Assembly (NCBI RefSeq): GCF_000698575.1
Contig: NZ_JFHD01000006.1
Span: 62,001-126,000, forward strand
Direction of reading: 5' to 3'
DNA length: 64,000 bases
DNA from: Caballeronia zhejiangensis
Lineage (GTDB): Bacteria; Pseudomonadota; Gammaproteobacteria; Burkholderiales; Burkholderiaceae
Position numbers and translations under genes: made by a program. Positions 18,206 through 25,803 of the stretch are shown here, piece after piece. The notes under the pieces are model-generated. The model was not told where the DNA came from and did not search any database. It saw only the letters and a list, made by a program, of their open reading frames with translations. Within the stretch, counting starts at the first letter, position 1. Each line of letters opens with the position of its first letter.

Positions 18206-18225
18206 GCCCGCGCGCGGGCATTTTT
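18206..18225 (+). terminator. Weak terminator-like hairpin between enzyme and transporter genes
   Basis: GCCCG and CGGGC around a CGCG loop, followed by ATTTTT. In the 131-base gap before the binding-protein gene it could cause partial termination or stabilise the downstream mRNA. Confidence 0.35.
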
Positions 18226-18254
18226 CGACATCGGAAAAAGTCGGGAGACAAAAA

Positions 18255-19262
18255 ATGAAACGCAGACTGTTCCTCACGCTGATCGCCGCTGCCACGGCAA
18301 CGAGCGCGTCCATGATCGCGGCGCCGGTCGCGCAGGCCGCCGACGAGGTCAAGATCGGCTTCCTCGTGAAGCAGCCGGAAGAGCCGTGGTTCCAGGACGA
18401 ATGGAAGTTCGCCGAAATCGCCGCCAAGGAAAAGGGCTTCACGCTCGTGAAGATCGGCGCGCCGTCGGGTGAAAAGGTGATGAGCGCGATCGACAACCTC
18501 GCCGCGCAGAAGGCGCAGGGCTTCATCATCTGCACGCCGGACGTGAAGCTCGGGCCGGGCATCGTCGCGAAGGCGAAGGCCGACAAGCTCAAGATGATGA
18601 CGGTCGATGACCGCCTCGTCGACGGTTCGGGCAAGCCGATCGAATCCGTGCCGCACATGGGCATTTCCGCATACAACATCGGCAAGCAGGTGGGCGACGG
18701 CATCGCCGCCGAGATCAAGAAGCGCGGCTGGGACATGAAGGATGTCGGCGCGATCGACGTGACTTACGAGCAATTGCCGACCGCGCATGACCGCACGGCC
18801 GGCGCGACCGATGCGCTCGTCGCCGCCGGTTTCCCGAAGGCGAACATCGTCGCCGCGCCGCAGGCGAAGACCGACACCGAGAACGCGTTCAACGCCGCGA
18901 ACATCGCGCTGACGAAGAATCCGCAATACAAGCACTGGGTCGCCTACGGCCTGAACGACGAAGCCGTGCTCGGCGCGGTGCGCGCAGCGGAAGGCCGCGG
19001 CTTCAAGGCGGACAACATGATCGGCATCGGTATCGGCGGATCGGACTCGGCGTTGAACGAGTTCAAGAAGCCGAATCCGACGGGCTTCTACGGCACCGTC
19101 ATCATCAGCCCGAAGCGCCACGGCGAAGAGACGTCCGAGCTGATGTACGCGTGGATCAAGGACGGCAAGGCGCCGCCGCCGCTCACGCTCACGACCGGCA
19201 TGCTGGCTACGCGTGAAAACGTGGCATCGGTGCGCCAGCAGATGGGACTGGCATCGAACTAA
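18255..19262 (+). CDS. araF: Arabinose/galactose ABC transporter, periplasmic binding protein (AraF type)
   Basis: A 335-residue sugar-binding protein with a cleaved signal peptide of about 29 residues ending AQAADEVKIGFLVKQPEEPWFQ. From that point it follows E. coli AraF closely (GFLVKQPEEPWFQ, FIICTPDVKLG, VDDRLVD, GFYGTVI). AraF binds L-arabinose and also D-galactose or D-fucose, which suits a cluster containing DgoK and DgoA. The start is ATG 18255, with GGGAGA 10 bases upstream. araG and araH follow. Confidence 0.9.
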   Translation: MKRRLFLTLIAAATATSASMIAAPVAQAADEVKIGFLVKQPEEPWFQDEWKFAEIAAKEKGFTLVKIGAPSGEKVMSAIDNLAAQKAQGFIICTPDVKLGPGIVAKAKADKLKMMTVDDRLVDGSGKPIESVPHMGISAYNIGKQVGDGIAAEIKKRGWDMKDVGAIDVTYEQLPTAHDRTAGATDALVAAGFPKANIVAAPQAKTDTENAFNAANIALTKNPQYKHWVAYGLNDEAVLGAVRAAEGRGFKADNMIGIGIGGSDSALNEFKKPNPTGFYGTVIISPKRHGEETSELMYAWIKDGKAPPPLTLTTGMLATRENVASVRQQMGLASN

Positions 19263-19318
19263 GTCTTTCGTGAGGGAAGCGGGCCGCGCGTGCGGTCCGC
19301 TCGAGAATAGGAGGCGAT

Positions 19319-20833
19319 GTGTCAGCGACGCTGCGTTTTGACAATATCGGCAAGGTGTTTCCAGGCGTGCGCGCGCTCGACGGCGTGTCGTTCGACGTCA
19401 ACGCCGGCGAAGTTCACGGTTTGATGGGCGAGAACGGCGCGGGCAAATCGACCTTGCTCAAGATTCTCGGCGGCGAGTATCAGCCCGATTCGGGGCGCGT
19501 GCTCATCGACGACAAGGAAGTGCATTTCGCGAGCGCGGCGGCATCGATTGCCGCGGGCATCGCGGTGATTCATCAGGAATTGCAGTACGTGCCGGATCTG
19601 ACGGTGTCCGAGAATCTGCTGCTCGGCGCATTGCCGAACCGGCTCGGCTGGGTCGACAAGCGCGCGGCCAAGGCGCACGTACGCGAGCGGCTTGCGGCGA
19701 TGGGCGTCGATCTCGATCCGAATGCGAAGCTGCGCAAGCTGTCGATCGCGCAGCGGCAGATGGTCGAAATCTGCAAGGCGCTGCTGCGCAACGCGCGCGT
19801 GATCGCGCTCGACGAACCGACGAGTTCGCTGTCGCATCGCGAGACGGAAGTGCTCTTCAAGCTCGTGCGCGATCTGCAGGCGGATAACCGTGCGCTGATC
19901 TACATCTCGCATCGCATGGACGAGATTTACGAACTGTGCAACGCGTGCACGATTTTCCGCGACGGGCGCAAGATCGCCTCGCATCTTTCGCTCGCGGATG
20001 TGCCGCGCGAAACGCTCGTGCAGGAAATGGTCGGGCGCGAGATCAGCGACATCTACAACTATCGCGCGCGTCCTTTGGGCGACGTGCGCTTCTCCGTGAA
20101 GAACGTGGAGGGCGATGCATTGAGCGCGCCCGCGAGCTTCGAAGTGAAGCGCGGGGAGATCGTGGGCTTCTTCGGGCTCGTCGGCGCGGGACGCAGCGAG
20201 CTGATGCATCTCGTGTACGGCGCGGACAAGAAGAAGGGCGGCGACATCATGCTCGACGGCAAGCCGATCAAGGTTCGCAGCACCGGCGAGGCGATTCGTC
20301 ACGGCATCGTGCTGTGTCCGGAGGATCGGAAGGAAGAAGGCATCGTCGCGATGGCGACGGTCGCGGAGAACATCAATATTTCGTGCCGGCGACACTATCT
20401 GCGCGGCGGGCTGTTTCTGGATCGCAAGAAGGAGGCGCAGACGGCCGAGCGCTTCATCCAGTTGCTGAAGATCAAGACGCCGAGCCGGAAGCAGCGCATC
20501 CGTTTTCTTTCGGGCGGCAATCAGCAGAAGGCGATTCTGTCGCGCTGGCTCGCGGAGCCGGACCTGAAGGTCGTGATTCTCGACGAACCGACGCGCGGCA
20601 TCGACGTCGGCGCGAAGCATGAGATTTACAACGTGATCTATCAGCTTGCGGAGCGCGGCTGCGCGATCGTGATGATTTCGTCGGAATTGCCGGAAGTGCT
20701 GGGCGTGTCGGACCGGATCGTCGTGATGCGGCAGGGGCGTATCGCGGGCGAACTGGCGCGCGAGAAGGCGAGCGAACAAACAGTGTTGAGCCTTGCGCTG
20801 CCGCAGGCGGAAACGGTCGCGCAGGCGGCGTAA
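19319..20833 (+). CDS. araG: Sugar ABC transporter ATP-binding protein (AraG type)
   Basis: A 504-residue cytoplasmic ATPase with two fused ABC domains, as in all carbohydrate-uptake family 2 importers. Domain 1 has Walker [10 protein letters not shown], signature LSIAQRQ and Walker [10 protein letters not shown]. Domain 2 has a degenerate Walker [10 protein letters not shown], signature LSGGNQQK and Walker [11 protein letters not shown]. The start is GTG 19319, with AGGAGG just before it. It powers the AraFGH importer. Confidence 0.93.
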   Translation: MSATLRFDNIGKVFPGVRALDGVSFDVNAGEVHGLMGENGAGKSTLLKILGGEYQPDSGRVLIDDKEVHFASAAASIAAGIAVIHQELQYVPDLTVSENLLLGALPNRLGWVDKRAAKAHVRERLAAMGVDLDPNAKLRKLSIAQRQMVEICKALLRNARVIALDEPTSSLSHRETEVLFKLVRDLQADNRALIYISHRMDEIYELCNACTIFRDGRKIASHLSLADVPRETLVQEMVGREISDIYNYRARPLGDVRFSVKNVEGDALSAPASFEVKRGEIVGFFGLVGAGRSELMHLVYGADKKKGGDIMLDGKPIKVRSTGEAIRHGIVLCPEDRKEEGIVAMATVAENINISCRRHYLRGGLFLDRKKEAQTAERFIQLLKIKTPSRKQRIRFLSGGNQQKAILSRWLAEPDLKVVILDEPTRGIDVGAKHEIYNVIYQLAERGCAIVMISSELPEVLGVSDRIVVMRQGRIAGELAREKASEQTVLSLALPQAETVAQAA

Positions 20834-20851
20834 AGACGAGAGGAGCGAATC

Positions 20852-21868
20852 ATGGAAGCAAGAGAAAACATCGTGGGGCAGGCGACGGAAAGCGTCGCGA
20901 ACGCGCTGATCCCGCAAAAGAACGACAAGCAGAAGTGGTGGCAGCAGATCACGGAGTACAGCCTGATCGTGATCTTCATCGTGATGTTCCTGACGATGTC
21001 GCTGACCGTCGATCACTTCTTCTCGATCGAGAACATGCTCGGCCTCGCGCTGTCGATCTCGCAGATCGGCATGGTCGCGTGCACGATGATGTTCTGCCTC
21101 GCGTCGCGCGACTTCGACTTGTCGGTGGGCTCGACGATCGCCTTCGCCGGTGTTCTGTGCGCGATGGTTCTGAATGCGACGGACAACACGTTCATCGCGA
21201 TCATCGCGGCGGTGGCTGCGGGTGCGGTGATCGGGTTTGTGAACGGCGCGGTGATCGCTTATCTGCGAATCAACGCGCTGATTACGACCTTGGCGACGAT
21301 GGAAATCGTGCGCGGGCTCGGGTTCATCGTGTCGCACGGGCAGGCGGTGGGTGTGTCGTCGGATACGTTCATCGCGCTCGGCAGTCTGTCGATGATCGGG
21401 ATTTCCCTGCCAATCTGGGTCACGCTTGCGTGCTTCATCGTTTTTGGCGTATTGCTCAATCAGACGGTGTATGGACGTAATACATTGGCTATCGGCGGTA
21501 ATCCCGAGGCTTCGCGGCTCGCGGGGATCAATGTCGAGCGCACGCGTGTGTGGATCTTTTTGATTCAGGGCGCTGTGACCGCGCTGGCTGGGGTCATTCT
21601 CGCTTCGCGCATCACGTCGGGTCAGCCGAATGCCGCTCAAGGCTTCGAGCTCAATGTCATTTCTGCCTGTGTTCTTGGCGGTGTTTCTCTGCTGGGCGGT
21701 AGGGCGACGATTTCCGGTGTCGTGATTGGCGTGCTCATCATGGGCACTGTCGAGAACGTCATGAACCTTTTGAATATCGACGCGTTTTATCAGTACCTCG
21801 TGAGAGGGGCTATCCTGCTTGCTGCCGTTCTGCTCGATCAGTTGAAGAATCGCGGGTCGCGGGATTGA
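20852..21868 (+). CDS. araH: Sugar ABC transporter permease (AraH type)
   Basis: A 338-residue inner-membrane permease with about ten hydrophobic segments. Family motifs are FDLSVGSTIAFAGV and IGGNPEASRLAGINVERTR. It forms the channel of the importer with AraG. Codon choice changes within the gene: the last third uses many T-ending codons, unlike the first third and unlike araG, and this trend runs up to the hairpin just downstream. Confidence 0.93.
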   Translation: MEARENIVGQATESVANALIPQKNDKQKWWQQITEYSLIVIFIVMFLTMSLTVDHFFSIENMLGLALSISQIGMVACTMMFCLASRDFDLSVGSTIAFAGVLCAMVLNATDNTFIAIIAAVAAGAVIGFVNGAVIAYLRINALITTLATMEIVRGLGFIVSHGQAVGVSSDTFIALGSLSMIGISLPIWVTLACFIVFGVLLNQTVYGRNTLAIGGNPEASRLAGINVERTRVWIFLIQGAVTALAGVILASRITSGQPNAAQGFELNVISACVLGGVSLLGGRATISGVVIGVLIMGTVENVMNLLNIDAFYQYLVRGAILLAAVLLDQLKNRGSRD

Positions 21869-21917
21869 TGTTTTTGCGGTTGATGTCGTTGTTGATGTTT
21901 TGCCGTTGATGTCGCTG
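21865..21917 (+). repeat. Two-copy tandem repeat after araH
   Basis: A 26-27-base unit occurs twice with few changes: 21865-21891 and 21892-21917, each reading TTGATGTTTT, then GCGG or GCCG, then TTGATGTCG. It begins at the araH stop and ends at the long hairpin. Confidence 0.7.
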
Positions 21918-22001
21918 GATCCCGTTTTCGTGTCGGTCTATCAGCGTTGCCCCTGTGCGGGGCGGCAGTGCTAGTAGACCACTAAGAAACCGGGATCCGG
22001 C
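21914..22001. repeat. Long imperfect hairpin, likely a dispersed intergenic repeat
   Basis: GGATCCCG (21917-21924) pairs with CGGGATCC (21991-21998). Inner arms around GGTCTA and TAGACC, and then GCCCC and GGGGC around a TGTG loop, continue the pairing with mismatches, giving one extended stem of about 88 bases. The loop region with GTTGCCCCTGTGCGGGGCGGCA is, from memory, the core of a repeat seen many times in Burkholderia and Paraburkholderia intergenic spaces. It could act as a terminator or mRNA-stabilising element for araH. Confidence 0.75.
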
Positions 22002-22055
22002 AAAAAGCGCAAAGCTAACGAGCGCGACAAGCGAAGCAAGGAGAGACAAAACCCA

Positions 22056-22844
22056 ATGGCAACGATCGAAAAGAACCTCGCAAGATACCCCAGCCTCCAA
22101 GGCAAAACAGTGCTGATAACCGGAGGCGCAACAGGCATCGGCGAAGGCTTCGTCGAACACTTCTTCGATCAGGGCGCGAAAGTCGCCTTCTTCGACATCG
22201 ACACCGACGCTGGCGAAGCGCTCGCCGACCGCCTCGGCGCAGCCCTGCAAGAAGGCCAGACCCGCCCGATGTTCCTCAACGTCGACCTGACCGACATCGA
22301 CGCACTCCGCAAAGGCATCGCCGATGTAAGAGCCGCCCTCGGGCCCATCAACGTGCTTGTCAACAACGCTGCCAACGACAAACGCCACGCAATCGAAGAC
22401 GTCACGCCCGAGTCGTACGATGCAGGCATCGCGGTCAACATCCGCCATCAATTCTTCGCGGCGCAGGCCGTCATCGACGACATGAAGCGCGCGGGCGGCG
22501 GCTCGATCATCAATCTCGGCTCGATCAGCTGGATGCTCAAGCAAGGTAACTTCCCCGTCTACACGACGTCGAAATCGGCAGTGCAAGGCATGACGCGCGG
22601 CCTCGCGCGCGATCTCGGCAAATTCGGCATCCGCGTGAATACGCTCGTGCCGGGCTGGGTGATGACCGAGAAGCAAAAGCGTCTGTGGCTCGACGAGGCC
22701 GGCAAGGAAGCAATCAAGCAAGGCCAGTGCATCGACGGAGAACTGCTGCCCGCACACCTCGCGCGCGCGGCGCTCTTTCTAGCATCGGACGACAGCAAAA
22801 TGATCACGGCGCAGGACATGATCGTCGACGGAGGATGGGCCTGA
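22056..22844 (+). CDS. SDR-family sugar dehydrogenase (second copy)
   Basis: A 262-residue short-chain dehydrogenase. The cofactor loop is TGGATGIGEG, with NNAANDKRH, Ser in LGSISWM and YTTSKSA giving Tyr and Lys. It is similar to the D-galactose/D-xylose 1-dehydrogenases that form the lactone. With the SMP-30 lactonase starting on its last base (TGATG), it makes a dehydrogenase-lactonase pair. The start is ATG 22056. The first 100 bases or so are very A/C-rich, the reverse of the bias at the end of araH. Confidence 0.83.
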   Translation: MATIEKNLARYPSLQGKTVLITGGATGIGEGFVEHFFDQGAKVAFFDIDTDAGEALADRLGAALQEGQTRPMFLNVDLTDIDALRKGIADVRAALGPINVLVNNAANDKRHAIEDVTPESYDAGIAVNIRHQFFAAQAVIDDMKRAGGGSIINLGSISWMLKQGNFPVYTTSKSAVQGMTRGLARDLGKFGIRVNTLVPGWVMTEKQKRLWLDEAGKEAIKQGQCIDGELLPAHLARAALFLASDDSKMITAQDMIVDGGWA

Positions 22845-23710
22845 TGAATCCGATGCGAGCGCAACTTCTCATCGACAGCCAGTGTTCGCTCGGCGAAGGC
22901 GCGACGTGGTGCGCCGCGAGCGGCCGCTTCTGGTGGACCGATATCGAAGGCAAGAAGCTGTGGCGCTACGATCCGCGCGACGGCGCGAGCGAATCGTTCG
23001 ACATGCCGGAGCGGCTTGCGTGCTTCACGCCGTGCGCCGATGCGCGTTTCCTGCTGCTCGGCCTCGCATCGCGGCTCGCGTTCCATGAAATCGCGACGGG
23101 CAAGATCGAAACCATCATGGAAGTCGAAGCCGATCTGCCGACGCGCCTGAACGACGGCCGTTGCGACCGCGAAGGGCGATTCGTGTTCGGCACGAAACAC
23201 GACGTGGACGATGCGCAACCGGTCGGCGCGTTTTATCGGCTGAATGCGGATCTGTCGCTGGAAAAGCTGCCGCTAGGGAATTGCGCGATCTCGAATAGCA
23301 TCGGCTTCTCGCCCGATGGGACGACGATGTACTACTGCGATTCGCCCACGCGTCAGATTCGCGTATGCGACTATCCGACCTTCGACAACGACCGCGTGTT
23401 CGTCGAGCTGACGGATGCGACCGGCGTGCCCGACGGCTCGATCGTCGATGCGGACGGCGGCTTGTGGAACGCGCAGTGGGGCGGCGCGCGCGTCGTGCGC
23501 TACGAAAGCGACGGCCGCGAGACGGCGCGCATCGACGTGCCGAGCGCGCAGCCGAGTTGCGCCGCGTTCGGCGGCGCGGACTTCGGCACGCTGTATGTGA
23601 CGACGGCGCGCATCGGCCTCGGCGAAACAGACGCGCACGCAGGCGGCGTGTTCGTCGCGACGCCCGGTGCACGCGGCATCGCGGAAGCCGTATTTGCGGG
23701 CAAGGCGTAA
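22844..23710 (+). CDS. SMP-30/gluconolactonase-family sugar lactonase
   Basis: A 288-residue six-bladed beta-propeller lactonase. Metal-ligand and family motifs are LGEGATWCAASGRFWWTDIEGKKL, RLNDGRCDREGRFVFGT, NSIGFSPDGTTMYYCDS and VPDGSIVDADGGLWNAQWGGARVVRY. It hydrolyses the aldonolactone made by the dehydrogenase upstream, giving galactonate or arabonate. The start ATG 22844 overlaps the SDR stop; ATG 22853 is an alternative. Confidence 0.9.
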   Translation: MNPMRAQLLIDSQCSLGEGATWCAASGRFWWTDIEGKKLWRYDPRDGASESFDMPERLACFTPCADARFLLLGLASRLAFHEIATGKIETIMEVEADLPTRLNDGRCDREGRFVFGTKHDVDDAQPVGAFYRLNADLSLEKLPLGNCAISNSIGFSPDGTTMYYCDSPTRQIRVCDYPTFDNDRVFVELTDATGVPDGSIVDADGGLWNAQWGGARVVRYESDGRETARIDVPSAQPSCAAFGGADFGTLYVTTARIGLGETDAHAGGVFVATPGARGIAEAVFAGKA

Positions 23711-23797
23711 CCAGAACACGAGGCGGCGCGCGATCGACGCGCCGCCCGACCCATCCCGGCAACGCCGGGTTCTTCGCCTCTCGATGGAGCACGAGTC

Positions 23798-24901
23798 ATG
23801 GCTGTCGCGCGAACAGAGCAAAGACCGAATCCTGCATCGATGTCCAAGGAACAGGCGAACGCCCGCCGTGCGCGGCTCGCCGCCGCCACCGAACCGCCGA
23901 TCCGTCCCGGCCCGAGCACGGCGGTCGTCGCGATGGGCGGCGCCGATGTCGACGGCTGCATCACGCTCGCCAACGCGCATTTGCGGCTCGAACTGGCACC
24001 GTCGCTCGGCGGCGGCATCACGCGCTTCGACTGGCGGCACGAAGGCACGCTCGTGCCGATCTTCCGGCCGTGCGTCGCGCCGGGACCGGACACCGATCCG
24101 AATCAGCTCGCGTGCTATCCGCTTTTGCCGTATTCGAACCGCATCGGCAACGGACACTTTCAGTTTTCCGGACGCTCGATCGCGGTGCCGTGCAATCGCC
24201 CGGGCGAACCGCTGCCGCTGCACGGCGATGGCTGGCTCGGCGCGTGGGAAGTCGCGGATCAGGATTCCGCGCGCGTGCGTGTCACGCTCGATCGCAGCGG
24301 CGGCATGCCTTACGCGTTTCGCGCCGCGCAGACTTACACGCTCGACGAAGCGACGCTCGCCGTGACGCTCGATGTCGAAAATACCGGCGACGAAGCGCTG
24401 CCGTTCGGCCTCGGGCTGCATCCGTTCCTGATGCGCGAGGCGGACACGGAGTTGTCGGCGGCGGCGGGCGGCGTGTGGCTGTGCGGCGACGACTGGCTGC
24501 CTGTGCGGCATGTTCCGACGCCGCCCGCGTGGCAATTCGGCGTTGCGTATCCGATGCCATCGGAAATGGTCAACAACGCGTTCACCGGATGGAGCGGGCG
24601 CACGAGCGTGCTGTGGCCGAAGCGCCGCCTGTCGCTAACGATCGCCGCCGACACCGACTACTACGTCCTTTACGCGCCGCCCGGCGAAAGCTTTTTCTGC
24701 TTCGAGCCGGTCGATCATCCGATCAACGCGGTGAATCTGCCCGGCGGCGGGGAAGCGAACGGCATGACCGTGCTCAAACCGGGCGAACGCTTGTCGCGGG
24801 AATTCCGCTTCACCGTCGAGCGCACCGGGGAAGCGACGCGGCGCGGAAGGCCGCGCACGCGGGCAGGCGCGAAGGCGCGGGCACGGGACGCGGCGCGCTA
24901 A
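23798..24901 (+). CDS. Aldose 1-epimerase-like protein
   Basis: A 367-residue galactose-mutarotase-fold protein. The predicted catalytic acid and base residues lie in LPLHGDGWLG and GLGLHPFLM (His) and in FFCFEPVDHPINAVN (Glu); substrate loop PYSNRIGNG is also conserved. It would interconvert alpha and beta sugar anomers before oxidation. Both ends carry basic extensions: about 45 residues at the N-terminus before the domain and an Arg/Ala-rich tail (TRRGRPRTRAGAKARARDAAR). It is the last gene of the cluster. Confidence 0.87.
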   Translation: MAVARTEQRPNPASMSKEQANARRARLAAATEPPIRPGPSTAVVAMGGADVDGCITLANAHLRLELAPSLGGGITRFDWRHEGTLVPIFRPCVAPGPDTDPNQLACYPLLPYSNRIGNGHFQFSGRSIAVPCNRPGEPLPLHGDGWLGAWEVADQDSARVRVTLDRSGGMPYAFRAAQTYTLDEATLAVTLDVENTGDEALPFGLGLHPFLMREADTELSAAAGGVWLCGDDWLPVRHVPTPPAWQFGVAYPMPSEMVNNAFTGWSGRTSVLWPKRRLSLTIAADTDYYVLYAPPGESFFCFEPVDHPINAVNLPGGGEANGMTVLKPGERLSREFRFTVERTGEATRRGRPRTRAGAKARARDAAR

Positions 24902-24931
24902 GCCGCGCCGGAAGACGCGACGGAAGATGAC

Positions 24932-24955
24932 GCCACGCACGTTAAAATGCGTGGC
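24932..24955 (+). promoter_or_regulatory. Inverted repeat around the pyrF -10 element
   Basis: GCCACGCA (24932-24939) and TGCGTGGC (24948-24955) are perfect 8-base arms; the loop holds TAAAAT (24943-24948), the best -10 candidate for pyrF. It is either an operator overlapping the promoter or a hairpin in the 5' end of the mRNA. Confidence 0.4.
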
Positions 24956-24981
24956 ATCGACGTTTTCAACATCTTCCCGCC

Positions 24982-25794
24982 ATGTCCTTCATCGAATCGC
25001 TCAATGCCGCGTGGTCGCGGACTCAATCGCTTCTGTGCGTCGGCCTCGACCCGGAGCCGGCGAAGTTTCCCGGCGCACTCAACGGCCGCGCCGACGCGAT
25101 CTTCGAGTTCTGCAAGACCATCGTCGATGCAACCGCGCCGTATGCATCGTCGTTCAAGCCGCAGATCGCGTACTTCGCGGCGCATCGCGCGGAAGATCAG
25201 CTCGAAGCGTTGATCGCGCATATCCACGAGAAGCACGCCGGCATTCCGGTGATTCTCGATGCGAAGCGCGGCGATATCGGCAGCACGGCCGAGCAGTACG
25301 CGAAGGAAGCGTTCGAGCGCTATCGGGCCGATGCCGTCACCGTGAATCCGTACATGGGCTTCGATTCGATCGAGCCGTATCTCGCGCATGAGGGCAAAGG
25401 CGTGATCGTGCTGTGCCGCACGTCGAACGCGGGCGGCTCCGATCTGCAATTTCTCACGACCGATGGCAAGCCGCTGTATCAGGTCGTCGCCAGGCTCGCG
25501 GCGGAAAAGTGGAATGACAAGGGCCAGTTGGGCCTCGTCGTCGGTGCGACGTTTCCGAAGGAAATCGAAACGGTACGCGGGATCGTCGGCGACATGCCGC
25601 TTCTGATTCCGGGCATCGGCGCCCAAGGCGGCGATGTCGAAGCAACCGTGCGCGCGGGCCGCACCGCGAACGGCACGGGCATGTTGATCAATTCGTCGCG
25701 CGCGATCATCTACGCCGGCAAGGGCGATCATTACGCGCAAGCCGCGGCCGAAGCCGCGAAGAAGACGCGCGATACGATCAATCAGTATCGGTGA
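24982..25794 (+). CDS. pyrF: Orotidine 5'-phosphate decarboxylase
   Basis: A 270-residue enzyme for the last step of UMP synthesis. It is the longer type 2 form: the active-site motif is [14 protein letters not shown] with the Asp-Lys pair, followed by [12 protein letters not shown] and [12 protein letters not shown]. Length and motifs are normal. It converges with the SNF2 gene, with 9 bases between the stops. Confidence 0.96.
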   Translation: MSFIESLNAAWSRTQSLLCVGLDPEPAKFPGALNGRADAIFEFCKTIVDATAPYASSFKPQIAYFAAHRAEDQLEALIAHIHEKHAGIPVILDAKRGDIGSTAEQYAKEAFERYRADAVTVNPYMGFDSIEPYLAHEGKGVIVLCRTSNAGGSDLQFLTTDGKPLYQVVARLAAEKWNDKGQLGLVVGATFPKEIETVRGIVGDMPLLIPGIGAQGGDVEATVRAGRTANGTGMLINSSRAIIYAGKGDHYAQAAAEAAKKTRDTINQYR

Positions 25795-25803
25795 GCGCGC
25801 GCT

